In this document: positions 26,034 through 33,877 of the stretch, piece by piece | Position numbering within the stretch: the stretch's first letter is position 1 | How the letters are laid out: every line of letters begins with the position of its first letter | Source: Actinoplanes auranticolor | GTDB lineage: Bacteria > Actinomycetota > Actinomycetes > Mycobacteriales > Micromonosporaceae | Length of the DNA stretch: 64,000 nt | Direction of reading: 5' to 3' | Assembly: GCF_018332655.1 (NCBI RefSeq) | Contig: NZ_BOQL01000021.1 | Location: 1-64,000 of the forward strand | The notes under the pieces: model-generated | The model's database searches: none | Seen by the model: the letters and a program-made list of their open reading frames with translations, nothing else | Told to the model about the DNA's origin: nothing | Program-made: the position numbers and the translations under genes

Positions 26034-27122
26034 TCAGCGGATCCGGGGACGGAACGCGTCGTGCACGTCCAACGGGGAGCCGCCGCCCTGGTCGCCGCCG
26101 CCCGGGATGTGCACGGTGCCGCCCACGGTGACCGCGGCGGTGCCGTGCCGCGGGACCGGCATGGGCGCCAGGCGCTGCCACCGGTCCCGGCGGGTGTCGT
26201 ACGCCTCCACCTGGTCGAACACCGTGTTGGTGCCGTCGACGACGTTGCCCTCGCCGCCGAAGGTGTAGATGGTCGTCCCGACGGCCGCGGCGGCGATCCC
26301 GCCCCGGGCGGTCGGCATGGGGGCACGCTCGGTCCACCCGCCGCCGCGCAGGTCGAGGCTGTACACGGTGTCGCGGACGTTGACCTGACCCCGGTCGCGG
26401 CCGCCGAGCACGTAGAAGGTCCGGCCGATGACCACACCACCGACGTGGTCGCGAGCTTCCGGCAGATCGGGCAGGGACGTCCAGGTGCCGGTCGTGACGT
26501 CGTACGCGTCCACGTTCGTGACCGTGTCCTGCAGGCCACCGGGTCCCGGGGTCAGCGTCCGCATCCCGCCGGCGAGATGGATCCGGGTGCCCTGGACGCC
26601 CATGGCGGCGCTGCCGCGGGCGATAGCGGCCGGCATCGGCGGCAGCGTGCTCCACCGGTCGTTGGCCGGGTCGTAGACGTAACTGTCCCGCAGTGCCTGC
26701 CAGGACGAGCCGCCGGACAGCCCGCCGAGGACGTAGAGCTTGCCGCGGACCGTCGCCACGTTGGGATGGTTCATGGGTACGGGCAGCGGGGCGGCCGGGC
26801 GCCACGTCCCGCGCCGGGTGTCGTAGACCTCGACGTCGGGCACGGTGGCCACGCCGCCGGCGCCGTCGGGCTTGATCCCGCCGATGACGTACACGTGCCG
26901 GCCGATGGCGGCGACGCTGTGCTCCTGCCGGGGTCCGCCGGCGATCGGGGCCAGGGGGCGCCAGCCGTTGCCGTACGCCGGGGCGGGCGCCGGGCTCGCC
27001 GGGACGTGCGGCCCCGGGTGCCCGGGATGGGCCTGGGCGGCACCGGCCGGGAGCACCAGAACAGTGGTGGTGAGTGCGGTGGCGAGGATGCCACCGGCGG
27101 TGCGGGCGTACCTGGAGGGCAT
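26034..27122 (-). CDS. Secreted kelch-repeat beta-propeller protein
   Basis: 362 residues. Signal peptide (ILATALTTTVLVLPAGAAQA), a short His/Pro-rich linker (HPGHPGPHVPASPAPAPA), then six to seven kelch blades, each with a GG doublet and spaced Tyr/Trp (HVYVIGGIKPD, KLYVLGGLSGG, RIHLAGGMRT, TFYVLGGRDRG, TIYTFGGEGN, VHIPGGG). Kelch propellers mediate binding or, in the sialidase/galactose-oxidase-like cases, catalysis; no metal-site residues are evident. AAAGGA precedes ATG 27122. It follows a small secreted protein gene by 11 bases on the same strand, so the two form an operon. Confidence 0.83.
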   Translation of the reverse strand: MPSRYARTAGGILATALTTTVLVLPAGAAQAHPGHPGPHVPASPAPAPAYGNGWRPLAPIAGGPRQEHSVAAIGRHVYVIGGIKPDGAGGVATVPDVEVYDTRRGTWRPAAPLPVPMNHPNVATVRGKLYVLGGLSGGSSWQALRDSYVYDPANDRWSTLPPMPAAIARGSAAMGVQGTRIHLAGGMRTLTPGPGGLQDTVTNVDAYDVTTGTWTSLPDLPEARDHVGGVVIGRTFYVLGGRDRGQVNVRDTVYSLDLRGGGWTERAPMPTARGGIAAAAVGTTIYTFGGEGNVVDGTNTVFDQVEAYDTRRDRWQRLAPMPVPRHGTAAVTVGGTVHIPGGGDQGGGSPLDVHDAFRPRIR

Positions 27123-27133
27123 GGCTTTTCCTT

Positions 27134-27343
27134 TCAGCTCGGTAGGGACGCGGTGACCGAGCCCGGGTCGCACAGCGGCCGGGCTGGGGCGGGCACCTTG
27201 ATCACGAGCCCGGGACCGGACGGGTCGTGCCGCGCCGCCGGCTCCAGGGAGCCGGCGACCGCAGCGGCGGCCCAGAAGAGAGACAGGCCCAGGGAGCCGG
27301 CGGCCAGAGTCGCGACGGTGCGGCGACGGATCAGGTACGGCAT
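27134..27343 (-). CDS. Small secreted or anchored protein, unknown function
   Basis: 69 residues. A signal-type segment (TVATLAAGSLGLSLFWAAAA) and a short tail with a single Cys and a PAPARP stretch. AAAGGAAG lies ahead of the ATG. The gene is directly upstream of the kelch protein with 11 bases between, and the TetR gene is divergent, so it is likely the first gene of a TetR-controlled operon. No known family recognised. Confidence 0.65.
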   Translation of the reverse strand: MPYLIRRRTVATLAAGSLGLSLFWAAAAVAGSLEPAARHDPSGPGLVIKVPAPARPLCDPGSVTASLPS

Positions 27344-27381
27344 GGCGGTCTTCCTTTCGGCGCGGCGATCCTCTATTTGTA

Positions 27382-27419
27382 ATACGAGCCGTATCGTTTT
27401 GCAAGACGAGGAGTCTCGT
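27382..27419. promoter_or_regulatory. Two short palindromes in the divergent TetR/secreted-operon promoter
   Basis: ATACG-AGC-CGTAT (27382-27394) and ACGAG-GAGT-CTCGT (27406-27419) lie in the 77-base gap; the second is adjacent to the TetR start. AT-rich bases around the first (TTTGTAAT, GTTTTG) suggest the promoter core. Likely TetR operators. Confidence 0.55.
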
Positions 27420-27420
27420 T

Positions 27421-28038
27421 ATGCTGAGGCCCATGACGCAGCAGGGCACGGAGCCGGTACGCCGGACCCGGGGGCGGACCCGTGACACCCGCACCACCGA
27501 GGCCATCCTCGAAGCGGCCATGGCGATGCTGGTGGAGAAGGGACTGACCGGCTTCACCATCGAGGGTCTGGCCGCGCGCGCCGGTGTGGGCAAGGCGACC
27601 ATCTACCGGTGGTGGCCGTCGCGGGGCGCCGTGGCTCTGGACGCGTTCCTGGCCGCGGTGGAGCCGCAGGTCCCGTACCCGGACACCGACGACTTCCCGA
27701 CCGCGTTGCGCACCCAGGTGACCGCGCTGGTCCGGGTGTTCAGCGAGACGCCGGTGGGGCCCGTCGTCCGGGCTCTGATCAGCGAGGCGCAGCGTGACCC
27801 GGACCTGGCCGAGGCGTTCCGCACCCGCTGGCTGGAGGCCCGCCGCGTCGTCGGCCGGGCCGTGTTCGCGCAGGCCCAGCGCAGCGGCCAGATCCGCGAC
27901 GACCTCGAGGCGGAGACCGCCATCGACCTGATCTACGGGGCGGTCTACTTCCGGCTCATGACGGCGCACGCCCCGATGGACGACGAGTTCGTCACCAACC
28001 TGATCGACTACGCGCTGCGGGGCCTGGCCCCCCGGTAG
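27421..28038 (+). CDS. TetR family transcriptional regulator
   Basis: 205 residues (or 201 from the ATG at 27433). DNA-binding domain: TTEAILEAAMAMLVEKGLTG, FTIEGLAARAGVGKATIYRWW with the recognition helix. C-terminal part belongs to the TetR_C_16-like type (TPVGPVVRALISEAQRDPDLA). Divergent from the small secreted protein/kelch operon, which it probably represses. GAGGAG precedes the first ATG, overlapping the inner operator. Confidence 0.85.
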   Translation: MLRPMTQQGTEPVRRTRGRTRDTRTTEAILEAAMAMLVEKGLTGFTIEGLAARAGVGKATIYRWWPSRGAVALDAFLAAVEPQVPYPDTDDFPTALRTQVTALVRVFSETPVGPVVRALISEAQRDPDLAEAFRTRWLEARRVVGRAVFAQAQRSGQIRDDLEAETAIDLIYGAVYFRLMTAHAPMDDEFVTNLIDYALRGLAPR

Positions 28039-28045
28039 AGCCGGC

Positions 28046-29029
28046 TCAGTCCGGGACGGCCGTGATCACGCCGGACGGCGGTGGCAGCGCGGTCAGGCCG
28101 GAGAAGCTCCACCCGGTCCCGGCCAGCCAGCCGGCCACCTCGTCGACCTGGTACAGGTCGCCGCCGCTGATGACGAGGAACTCGCCGGCGCCGAAGCGGG
28201 CCGACGGGTGCGGCGCCTGGTCGGTGCGCCACCAGTCGACGAGCAGCAGGGTGGTGCCGGGCTCGGCGACCGCCCGCAGGCGCCGGAACAGCTCGGTGAT
28301 GCGGTCCGGGGGCAGCAGGTGCACCAGGTTGGCGACCAGGATGACGTCGTGCCCGGCCGGCAACGGCGCCGCGAAGACGTCGGCGCCGATGGCGGTGAGC
28401 CGCGGGACCGCCTGCCCGGCGACCACCTCGGCCACCTCGGGCAGGTCGATCAGGGTGGCGGTGAGATGGGAGTACGCGGCCAGTACCGGCCGGACGAACG
28501 TGCCGTACCCGCCGCCCACGTCGAGCAGCCGCCGGTGCCGGCCGAAGTCGTAGGTGCGGGCCAGGTCGGCCGCGGTCTCGGCGGTGACGAGCGCGACCGT
28601 GGACTCGTACGCCTCGGTCTGCTCCTGGTCGAGCACCGGGCGCACGCCGCGCCGGGTCCGGAACGCCTCGCCGGCCTTGCCCCAGGCCGGATAACTCACC
28701 GTCGCCCAGTAGCGCGCCATCGGCCGCAGATCGACCGGCCCGCGTCCGGTCAGGAACGCCTCCGCGTCCGGCGCGGTGCGGAACGCGGCACCGTCGCGCA
28801 CCAGCAGGCCGGCGTCGGCCAGCAGATCGGCCATCGCCCGGGCGCTGCGTTCCGGGATACCACAGCGATCGGCGAGCTCGGCCGGGGTGGCGGGATCCGG
28901 CCCGGCCGCGGTGAACAGGCCGGTCTCGACGGCCGTGAACAACGTCTGGGAAATCATGTAGCCGCAGTACAGATCGATGATGCGGGCCGGTCCGGGCGGA
29001 CCGTCCGGCGACTCGAACACCCGGGACAT
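28046..29029 (-). CDS. O-methyltransferase, acetylserotonin/hydroxyneurosporene type
   Basis: 327 residues. N-terminal winged-helix dimerisation domain (residues 10-95: LAELADRCGIPERSARAMADLL) and C-terminal SAM-binding Rossmann fold: LLDVGGGYGTFVRPVLA, then LIDLPEVAEV and ILVANLVHLLPPDRI. The family transfers methyl groups to hydroxyls of small aromatic or polyketide molecules. ATG 29029 has AGGAGGTG ahead. Neighbours do not form a biosynthetic cluster, so the substrate is unknown. Confidence 0.85.
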   Translation of the reverse strand: MSRVFESPDGPPGPARIIDLYCGYMISQTLFTAVETGLFTAAGPDPATPAELADRCGIPERSARAMADLLADAGLLVRDGAAFRTAPDAEAFLTGRGPVDLRPMARYWATVSYPAWGKAGEAFRTRRGVRPVLDQEQTEAYESTVALVTAETAADLARTYDFGRHRRLLDVGGGYGTFVRPVLAAYSHLTATLIDLPEVAEVVAGQAVPRLTAIGADVFAAPLPAGHDVILVANLVHLLPPDRITELFRRLRAVAEPGTTLLLVDWWRTDQAPHPSARFGAGEFLVISGGDLYQVDEVAGWLAGTGWSFSGLTALPPPSGVITAVPD

Positions 29030-29107
29030 CGCGGCACCTCCTCGCGCTCCGGTCCACATTGTCACTCATCGATGGGTGGATCCGGGACGGGTCGCCAGGG
29101 AAAAGAA

Positions 29108-29139
29108 TCCGGCCCAGGACGGTGGCGTCCTGGGCCGGA
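29108..29139 (-). terminator. Intrinsic terminator of the LPMO gene
   Basis: A perfect 13-bp stem (29108-29120 with 29127-29139) with a 6-base loop, 19 bases after the LPMO stop in its reading direction. On the minus strand it is followed by TTCTTTTCCC, a T-rich tract, so this is a typical intrinsic terminator. Confidence 0.85.
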
Positions 29140-29158
29140 GTGGTGCCGTGCGGGTCGA

Positions 29159-29839
29159 TCAGGCGAAGTTCACGTCGCTGCACCACATGTAGGCCTGGTC
29201 GAGGTGCGAGGCCTGCCAGATGAAGAAGACGATGTGATGTCCGGTGTAGCCGGAGGTGTTGATGTTGAAGGTGATGTTCTGCGCCGGGGCGTAGCGTCCG
29301 GTCTGCGTGATGAAGTCCAGGTTGCCCCAGCCGAGGCGCTGCGTGGCCGGGTTGAACCCCTGCTTGCTGACGTAGACCCGGAAGAAGTCGGCACCGTGGC
29401 TGGCCTGGTCGTACAGGCGCACCGAGAAGTTGTTGCCGACGTTGGTCCGCTTCCAGGCGCCGGGCTGGTTCAGGCTGTCGTTCCTGGCCAGTCCGTTGCT
29501 GCAGAGCTGCCCGTCAGGCGTGCGGGCCTGGTACTGCTGGCCGAGGCCGTCCCGCAACTGGCTCATCCAGTTCCACATGGTGTCGGGATTGGACTGGAAC
29601 GCCTGGTAACACATGGGGTCCTGCTGCTGCAGGGCCGGGCTCGTGTGCTGGCTGCCCCAGGACTGCCAGCACTGGTAGGCCCGGGTCGCCGGATCGACGA
29701 TGGTGCCGTGGGCCTGCGCCGCGCCGGCCCAGGGCACCGTGCCGACCAGGACGGCGAGCAACAGGACGAGCGCTCGGATGGGCTGGCGGACAAGTGAGGG
29801 GGATCGCCTGCCGGATTGTCCGAGCTGGGGGGAACTCAT
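29159..29839 (-). CDS. AA10 lytic polysaccharide monooxygenase (single domain)
   Basis: 226 residues. After a signal peptide the mature chain begins with His44 (AHGTIVDPATRAYQCW), which with His148 (ASHGADFFRVY) forms the copper histidine brace. Further AA10 residues: GLARNDSLNQPG, TGHHIVFFIWQASHLDQAYM and FIWQ. It oxidatively cleaves crystalline chitin or cellulose. There is no CBM. GGAGAT precedes the ATG. The promoter contains a perfect CebR box, pointing to cellobiose-controlled expression and hence cellulose as probable substrate. Confidence 0.92.
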   Translation of the reverse strand: MSSPQLGQSGRRSPSLVRQPIRALVLLLAVLVGTVPWAGAAQAHGTIVDPATRAYQCWQSWGSQHTSPALQQQDPMCYQAFQSNPDTMWNWMSQLRDGLGQQYQARTPDGQLCSNGLARNDSLNQPGAWKRTNVGNNFSVRLYDQASHGADFFRVYVSKQGFNPATQRLGWGNLDFITQTGRYAPAQNITFNINTSGYTGHHIVFFIWQASHLDQAYMWCSDVNFA

Positions 29840-29873
29840 GGATCATCTCCGTTCGTCGACGCGAGGGTTGCTA

Positions 29874-29887
29874 TGGGAGCGCTCCCA
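29874..29887. promoter_or_regulatory. CebR operator (perfect 14-bp palindrome)
   Basis: TGGGAGCGCTCCCA is identical to the known binding site of CebR, the LacI-family cello-oligosaccharide repressor of Streptomyces and relatives. It sits directly after the -10 element of the LPMO promoter, where a bound repressor blocks initiation. Confidence 0.92.
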
Positions 29888-29915
29888 GTATGACATCGAG
29901 GTAAATCAATTTCAA
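29887..29915 (-). promoter_or_regulatory. LPMO promoter (-35 TTGAAA, -10 CATACT)
   Basis: On the minus strand TTGAAA (29915-29910), 17-base spacer, CATACT (29892-29887). The region is AT-rich. The -10 overlaps the CebR operator by one base. Confidence 0.7.
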
Positions 29916-29951
29916 TGATTGGTGAGGATTAGGCCGAGAGTATGCCGAGAT

Positions 29952-29979
29952 GGCCGGACCGGCGGCTGCCGGTCCGGCC
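29952..29979 (-). terminator. 12-bp stem-loop after the chemoreceptor remnant
   Basis: GGCCGGACCGGC (29952-29963) pairs with GCCGGTCCGGCC (29968-29979) over a 4-base loop, 18 bases after the remnant's stop codon on the minus strand. Likely the original terminator of the chemoreceptor gene. Confidence 0.6.
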
Positions 29980-29996
29980 CGCGTGCGGGCGGCCGC

Positions 29997-30175
29997 TCAG
30001 TGCCGGAAGCCGCCGACGATGCTGGTCAGCTCGCTGGCCAGGCGGGTCAGCTCGGCCGCGGCCTGCTGGGTGGTCCGGGCGCCGTCCGCGGCGGAGGAGG
30101 CGACATCGGCCACCGTACGGGCCACGTCGCTGCTGCTGGCCGAGGAGGCCCGCTCCGCCACGTCGGAGGCCCCGG
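29997..30175 (-). pseudogene. 3' end of a methyl-accepting chemotaxis protein
   Basis: Reading from about 30175 leftwards, 59 codons give a heptad helix ending at a TGA: ASDVAERASSASSSDVA, then AADGARTTQQAAAELTRLAS and IVGGFRH. This is the C-terminal end of a chemoreceptor signalling coiled coil, where the protein normally ends near LxxLVxxF. The rest of the receptor is missing; at 30173 the DNA switches to coding on the other strand. Confidence 0.7.
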
Positions 30176-30693
30176 ATGCTCGGCCTCACCGAACGGGTCC
30201 GGGTGGCGGGCGGCATGCTCTTCCACGGTACGACCACCGGCGGCGGGTTCCGGCTCGCGGCGACTCTGCCGTACCCCCGGGATCAGGACGAGGCTCCCCG
30301 GGCCGCCGCCGCGGCCGGGCCCGCGCCACCCCCGGCCGCCCGCGCCGACTTCGCCGAGCTGGTCGGCCGCGACCGCCGGCGGTCGCGGCTCGTGCTCGCC
30401 GCCGTGACCCTCGCCATCGGCGGCGTCCTGGCCCTCTGCACCGCCGGAATCTGGCTCACCATCACCCTGGGCACCGTCGAGCGGGCGGCCTTCGACGAGG
30501 TCCACATCGGACAGCATGCCGCCGCGGTGCGCGCGTTGCTGCCCCGAGGGCGGCGCGGTCGCCGGCGCGGTCGGCCGGCAGGTGCTCGACCGGCTGCCGG
30601 CCGCGCCCGTCGCGGCGGCGGAGGAGCTGCGCAAGGTCGCCACGTTGAGCGACCGCGAACGCGGGGTCCCAGCGCGCCGGGCTGCTCGGCTAG
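30173..30693 (+). pseudogene. 3' end of a histidine kinase with C-terminal membrane/OmlA-like extension, frameshifted
   Basis: The frame at 30173 gives LGLTERVRVAGGMLFHGTTT and GGGFRLAATLPY, the end of a NarL-type HATPase domain (G2 box onward). It continues in frame through a membrane helix (LVLAAVTLAIGGVLALCTAG) into FDEVHIGQHAAAVRALLP, which resembles the SmpA/OmlA-type lipoprotein fold. At about 30541 a run CCCC breaks the frame: one base less gives EGGAVAGAVGRQVLDRLP. A stop TAG follows at 30691. The 5' two-thirds of the kinase are gone. Confidence 0.6.
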
Positions 30694-31907
30694 CCACGAC
30701 CGCTCCGGTGGGCCGCGAAGGCGCCGGTGCCCTCGAAGGCCAGCCGGGCGAAGTTCTCGCCGATGCGGCGGTGGGCGGCGGCGTCCGGGTGCAGCCGGTC
30801 CGGCAGCGGCAGGTCGGCGAAGTCGGCCGCACCGTAGAGGCCGAGCCCGTCCAGGTGGTGCAGGTGGGGGTCGTCGGTGGCGCGCTGTGCCACGATGCGG
30901 GCCAGCTCCTCGCGGATCACCCGCAGCGTCAGCTTGCCGGCGGCGCGGTCGGCGGGGTCGCCGGTGGCCACGAACTCGACCCGCCCGTCCCGCAGGGCCC
31001 CGAGGTCGAAGGAGGCCGGGCCGGGGGTGCCCTCGTGGATCGGGCAGTAGATCGGGGAGACGACCAGCAGGGGAGTGCTGGGGTGGCCTTCCCGGATGGT
31101 GTCGAGGAAGCCGTGCACGGCTGGGACGAAGGCGCGCAGCCGCATGAGGTCGGCGTTCACCAGGTTGATGCCGATCTTGACGCTGATCAGGTCGGCCGCG
31201 GTGTCCCGCAGGGTACGCGCGGTGAACGGGTCGAGCAGCGCGCTGCCGCCCAGGCCCAGGTTGATCAGGTCCACACCGCCCGCGGCGGCGGCGACCGCCG
31301 GCCAGGTGGTGGACGGGCTCGCGGCGTCCGAGCCGTGGCTGATCGAGCTGCCGTGGTGCAGCCACACCGGCCGGTCACCGCCGGTGGCGGGCACGACCGG
31401 GGCATCGGTACGCAGGGCGACGAGCTCGGTGGCCTCGTTGTGCGGCAGCCAGATCTCGACATCCTTGTCGGTGTCCGGCAGGCCGGTGAACGACACGGTA
31501 CCCACCGGGCCGGGCTGGTGACTGGTGCTCCCGGTGGCCATGTCGATGGTCAGAGTGGCCCCGCCGGCCACGCTGCGCCGGCTGGTCAGGTGGCCGTCGA
31601 CGAGCAGGTCGTACACGCCGTGCGGGCGGGGCGGCAGGCCGGCGTAGACCCGGCGGGTGGCCAGGGTGTCGAGCTCGACGGCCGTGGCGCGGGTGCGGAA
31701 GCTGATCCGTACGCCGGAGGGCTGGGCCTCCACCATGGCCAGCTGCGGGTCCGGCGTCTGGGCCCGGGCCCGGGCCGGCAGCCGGTGCGGCCGCAGGCCG
31801 TGTTCGGTGCGTTCCAGCTCGGCGGCTCCGCGGACGAGGCCGGCGGTCAGCGGGGTGGTGATCCAGGTGTTGATGACGTCACCTCGGGGTCGAGGGCGGA
31901 GAGTCAC
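30690..31907 (-). CDS. SGNH/GDSL-type esterase with N-terminal beta domain
   Basis: 405 residues. Residues about 40-165 form a beta-rich accessory domain. The SGNH hydrolase part follows: block I WLHHGSSISHG (nucleophile Ser), block II NLGLGGSALL, block III SVKIGINLVN (Gly/Asn) and block V LPDRLHPDAAAH (Asp, His). Enzymes with this layout deacetylate or hydrolyse esters of sugars. No signal peptide is seen, so cytosolic. The GTG start overlaps the TetR stop (GTGA), so it is co-transcribed with its probable regulator. Confidence 0.85.
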   Translation of the reverse strand: MTLRPRPRGDVINTWITTPLTAGLVRGAAELERTEHGLRPHRLPARARAQTPDPQLAMVEAQPSGVRISFRTRATAVELDTLATRRVYAGLPPRPHGVYDLLVDGHLTSRRSVAGGATLTIDMATGSTSHQPGPVGTVSFTGLPDTDKDVEIWLPHNEATELVALRTDAPVVPATGGDRPVWLHHGSSISHGSDAASPSTTWPAVAAAAGGVDLINLGLGGSALLDPFTARTLRDTAADLISVKIGINLVNADLMRLRAFVPAVHGFLDTIREGHPSTPLLVVSPIYCPIHEGTPGPASFDLGALRDGRVEFVATGDPADRAAGKLTLRVIREELARIVAQRATDDPHLHHLDGLGLYGAADFADLPLPDRLHPDAAAHRRIGENFARLAFEGTGAFAAHRSGRG

Positions 31908-32473
31908 TCCGCCGGCCAGTTGCGCAGCAGGGCGTCCAGGGCGTCCATGATGCGGGTCCAGGACTGCTGCGAGTCGGGGCTGCTGTGGTCGAAGCCGCCG
32001 GCCAGCTCCAGGCTGATGTAGCCGTGGAAAGTGCTGCCGATCAGCCGTACGGCATGGGTCTGGTCCGCCCCGCCCAGCTCGTAGCCGCGCAGGACGGCGC
32101 GGAGCAGCTGCGCGTGCCGCGGCCCGGCGCTGGCGGCCGCGGTCGCCGGGCCGAGCCGCATGCGCGTCGCGGCATAACGGCCGGGGTGGGTGCGGGCGTA
32201 GTCGCGGTAGACGTCGCCCAGCGCCGCCAGGGCGGCCCGGCCCGACCGGCCGGCCAGAGCCGCCGCGCTGAGGTCGGCCAGCTCGTCCAGGGCCAGCAGG
32301 GCGATCCGGGTCTTGAGGTCGCGTGAGCTCGCGACGTGCGAATACAGGCTCGGCACCTTGACCTGGAACTGTCGGGCGAGCGCGGACACGGTGACCTGGT
32401 CGAAGCCGACCTCGTCGGCCAGCTCGGCCCCGGCGCGCACCAGCCGCTCCGGCGTCAGACCCGCTCGGGACAC
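31904..32473 (-). CDS. TetR family regulator (WHG-domain type)
   Basis: 189 residues from GTG 32473, chosen because GAAGGGAGGG lies 7 bases ahead; the open frame upstream runs through an operator. DNA-binding part: LTPERLVRAGAELADEVGFD, VTVSALARQFQVKVPSLYSHV. The C-terminal domain has the TetR_C_33 (WHG) pattern (STFHGYISLELAGGF). Controls itself and the SGNH esterase encoded downstream. Confidence 0.83.
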   Translation of the reverse strand: MSRAGLTPERLVRAGAELADEVGFDQVTVSALARQFQVKVPSLYSHVASSRDLKTRIALLALDELADLSAAALAGRSGRAALAALGDVYRDYARTHPGRYAATRMRLGPATAAASAGPRHAQLLRAVLRGYELGGADQTHAVRLIGSTFHGYISLELAGGFDHSSPDSQQSWTRIMDALDALLRNWPAE

Positions 32474-32507
32474 AGTCAGCCCTCCCTTCCTAATCCAACT
32501 ATGCATC

Positions 32508-32526
32508 TGCCTAATACCTTTAGGCA
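32508..32526. promoter_or_regulatory. 19-bp palindromic operator of the TetR/esterase operon
   Basis: TGCCTAATACCTTTAGGCA: 7-base arms with a 5-base spacer. On the minus strand it overlaps a possible promoter (TTGCCT, 18-base spacer, CATAGT), 35 bases ahead of the start. A second half-site CCTAAT lies at 32488-32493. Confidence 0.7.
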
Positions 32527-32581
32527 AGGGGGTGGGTGGACAATGGGGTGCGCGTTCCGCGCGTCAGCAGGGAGGTCCGCG

Positions 32582-32761
32582 ATGAGTGGCGATCGTGAAC
32601 AGATCGAGCCCCGTACGGAGGATGAGCTCGCCCAGCAGCGACAGGCCAGGTTCGGTCACCTGCCCGCGCGGGTGAGCCCCGAGGACCTGGTCGAGTCCGA
32701 GGAGGCCGAGCCGGTGCACGAGGAACCGGACCAGCCCATGGTCCGCCGGGAGTGGGGCTGA
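32582..32761 (+). CDS. Small acidic protein, unknown function
   Basis: 59 residues, no Cys, rich in Glu/Asp/Gln (EQIEPRTEDELAQQRQARFG, EEAEPVHEEP). Probably soluble and partly disordered. ATG follows GGGAGGTC at ideal distance and the codons show strong third-position GC, so it is likely real. Divergent from the TetR/esterase operon. No family recognised. Confidence 0.6.
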   Translation: MSGDREQIEPRTEDELAQQRQARFGHLPARVSPEDLVESEEAEPVHEEPDQPMVRREWG

Positions 32762-32839
32762 GGTCGCGAGGCCCCGCGGAGGCCACGACGCGCCGATTGG
32801 CTGCTTCGGCCCGGCGGGTGCGCTGACACACTCGTCGAA

Positions 32840-33874
32840 GTGGAGATCAGAGAAGCGCAGCAGCTCTGGAGTGCCCTGCCCGGCTGGTTGAACACGGCCG
32901 GTTACGGCCTGCCGCCGGCGCCCGCGTGGGACGCGCTGCAGGCCGCGCTCGGCGACTGGCGGACCGGCGCCACCTTCGCCACCGACTGGGACGGAGCCAC
33001 CGGGCTGGCCCGTGCCGGCTTCGCCCGCCTGCTCGCTGTGCCCGAGGGCGACGTCGCGGTCGGTGCGCAGGCGTCCCAGCTGCTCGCCCCGGTCGCCACC
33101 GCCGTCGCGGACGGGTCGCGGGTGGTGGTGCCCGAGGTGGAGTTCACGTCGAACCTGTTCCCCTGGCTGGTGCACGGCGACCGGCTGAAGGTGGTCACGG
33201 TGCCGACCGACCGGCTGGTGGAGACGGTGGCCGCGGGCTGCGACCTGGTGGCGTTCTCGCTGGTGCAGTCGGCCACCGGGGAGGTCGCCCCGTACGAGCA
33301 GGTCATCGCGGCCGCGCGCGGGGTGGGGGCGACGGTGGTCGTCGACGCCAGCCAGGCGTGCGGGTGGCTGCCGTTCGACGCCGAGCTCGCGGACGTGGTG
33401 GTGGTGAGCGCGTACAAGTGGCTGATGTGCCCGCGGGGTGCGGCGTTCGCGTATCTGAGCCCGCGGTTCCGTGACGGGGTCCGGCCGATCGCCGCGGGCT
33501 GGTTCGCGGGGGCCGACCTGCGCGATTCCTACTACGGCCCGGAGATGCGGCTGGCCGGCGACGCGCGGCGCTTCGACGTGTCACCGGCGTGGTTCAGCTG
33601 GATCGGGGCCGCGCCGGCGCTCGCCGTGGTGGAGCAGATCGGCATCGCGGCGATCCACGACCACAATGTGGCCCTGGCCAACCGCTTCCTCGCCGGGCTG
33701 GACCGGCCGGCCGGGGACAGCGCGATCGTCACCTTCGACGCCCGCGACGCCGGAGCCGCCCTTTCGGCGGCCGGCGTCCGGGTGGCCCAGCGGGCCGGCC
33801 GGCTCCGCGCGTCGTTCCACGTCTACAACACCCAGGCCGATGTGGACCGGGCGCTGGACGTGCTGACCGGCTGA
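32840..33874 (+). CDS. PLP-dependent class V aminotransferase-like enzyme
   Basis: 344 residues, compact for the class. PLP-binding Lys193 is in VSAYKWLMCPRG. Other fold residues: DVAVGAQASQLLAPV, VVDASQACGWLPFD (Asp/Gln near the pyridine) and FHVYNTQADVDRAL at the end. The family includes cysteine desulfurases, kynureninases and amino-acid racemases or lyases. No catalytic Cys loop of NifS type is visible. GTG start with no clear ribosome binding site. Function cannot be narrowed. Confidence 0.8.
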   Translation: MEIREAQQLWSALPGWLNTAGYGLPPAPAWDALQAALGDWRTGATFATDWDGATGLARAGFARLLAVPEGDVAVGAQASQLLAPVATAVADGSRVVVPEVEFTSNLFPWLVHGDRLKVVTVPTDRLVETVAAGCDLVAFSLVQSATGEVAPYEQVIAAARGVGATVVVDASQACGWLPFDAELADVVVVSAYKWLMCPRGAAFAYLSPRFRDGVRPIAAGWFAGADLRDSYYGPEMRLAGDARRFDVSPAWFSWIGAAPALAVVEQIGIAAIHDHNVALANRFLAGLDRPAGDSAIVTFDARDAGAALSAAGVRVAQRAGRLRASFHVYNTQADVDRALDVLTG

Positions 33875-33877
33875 CCT

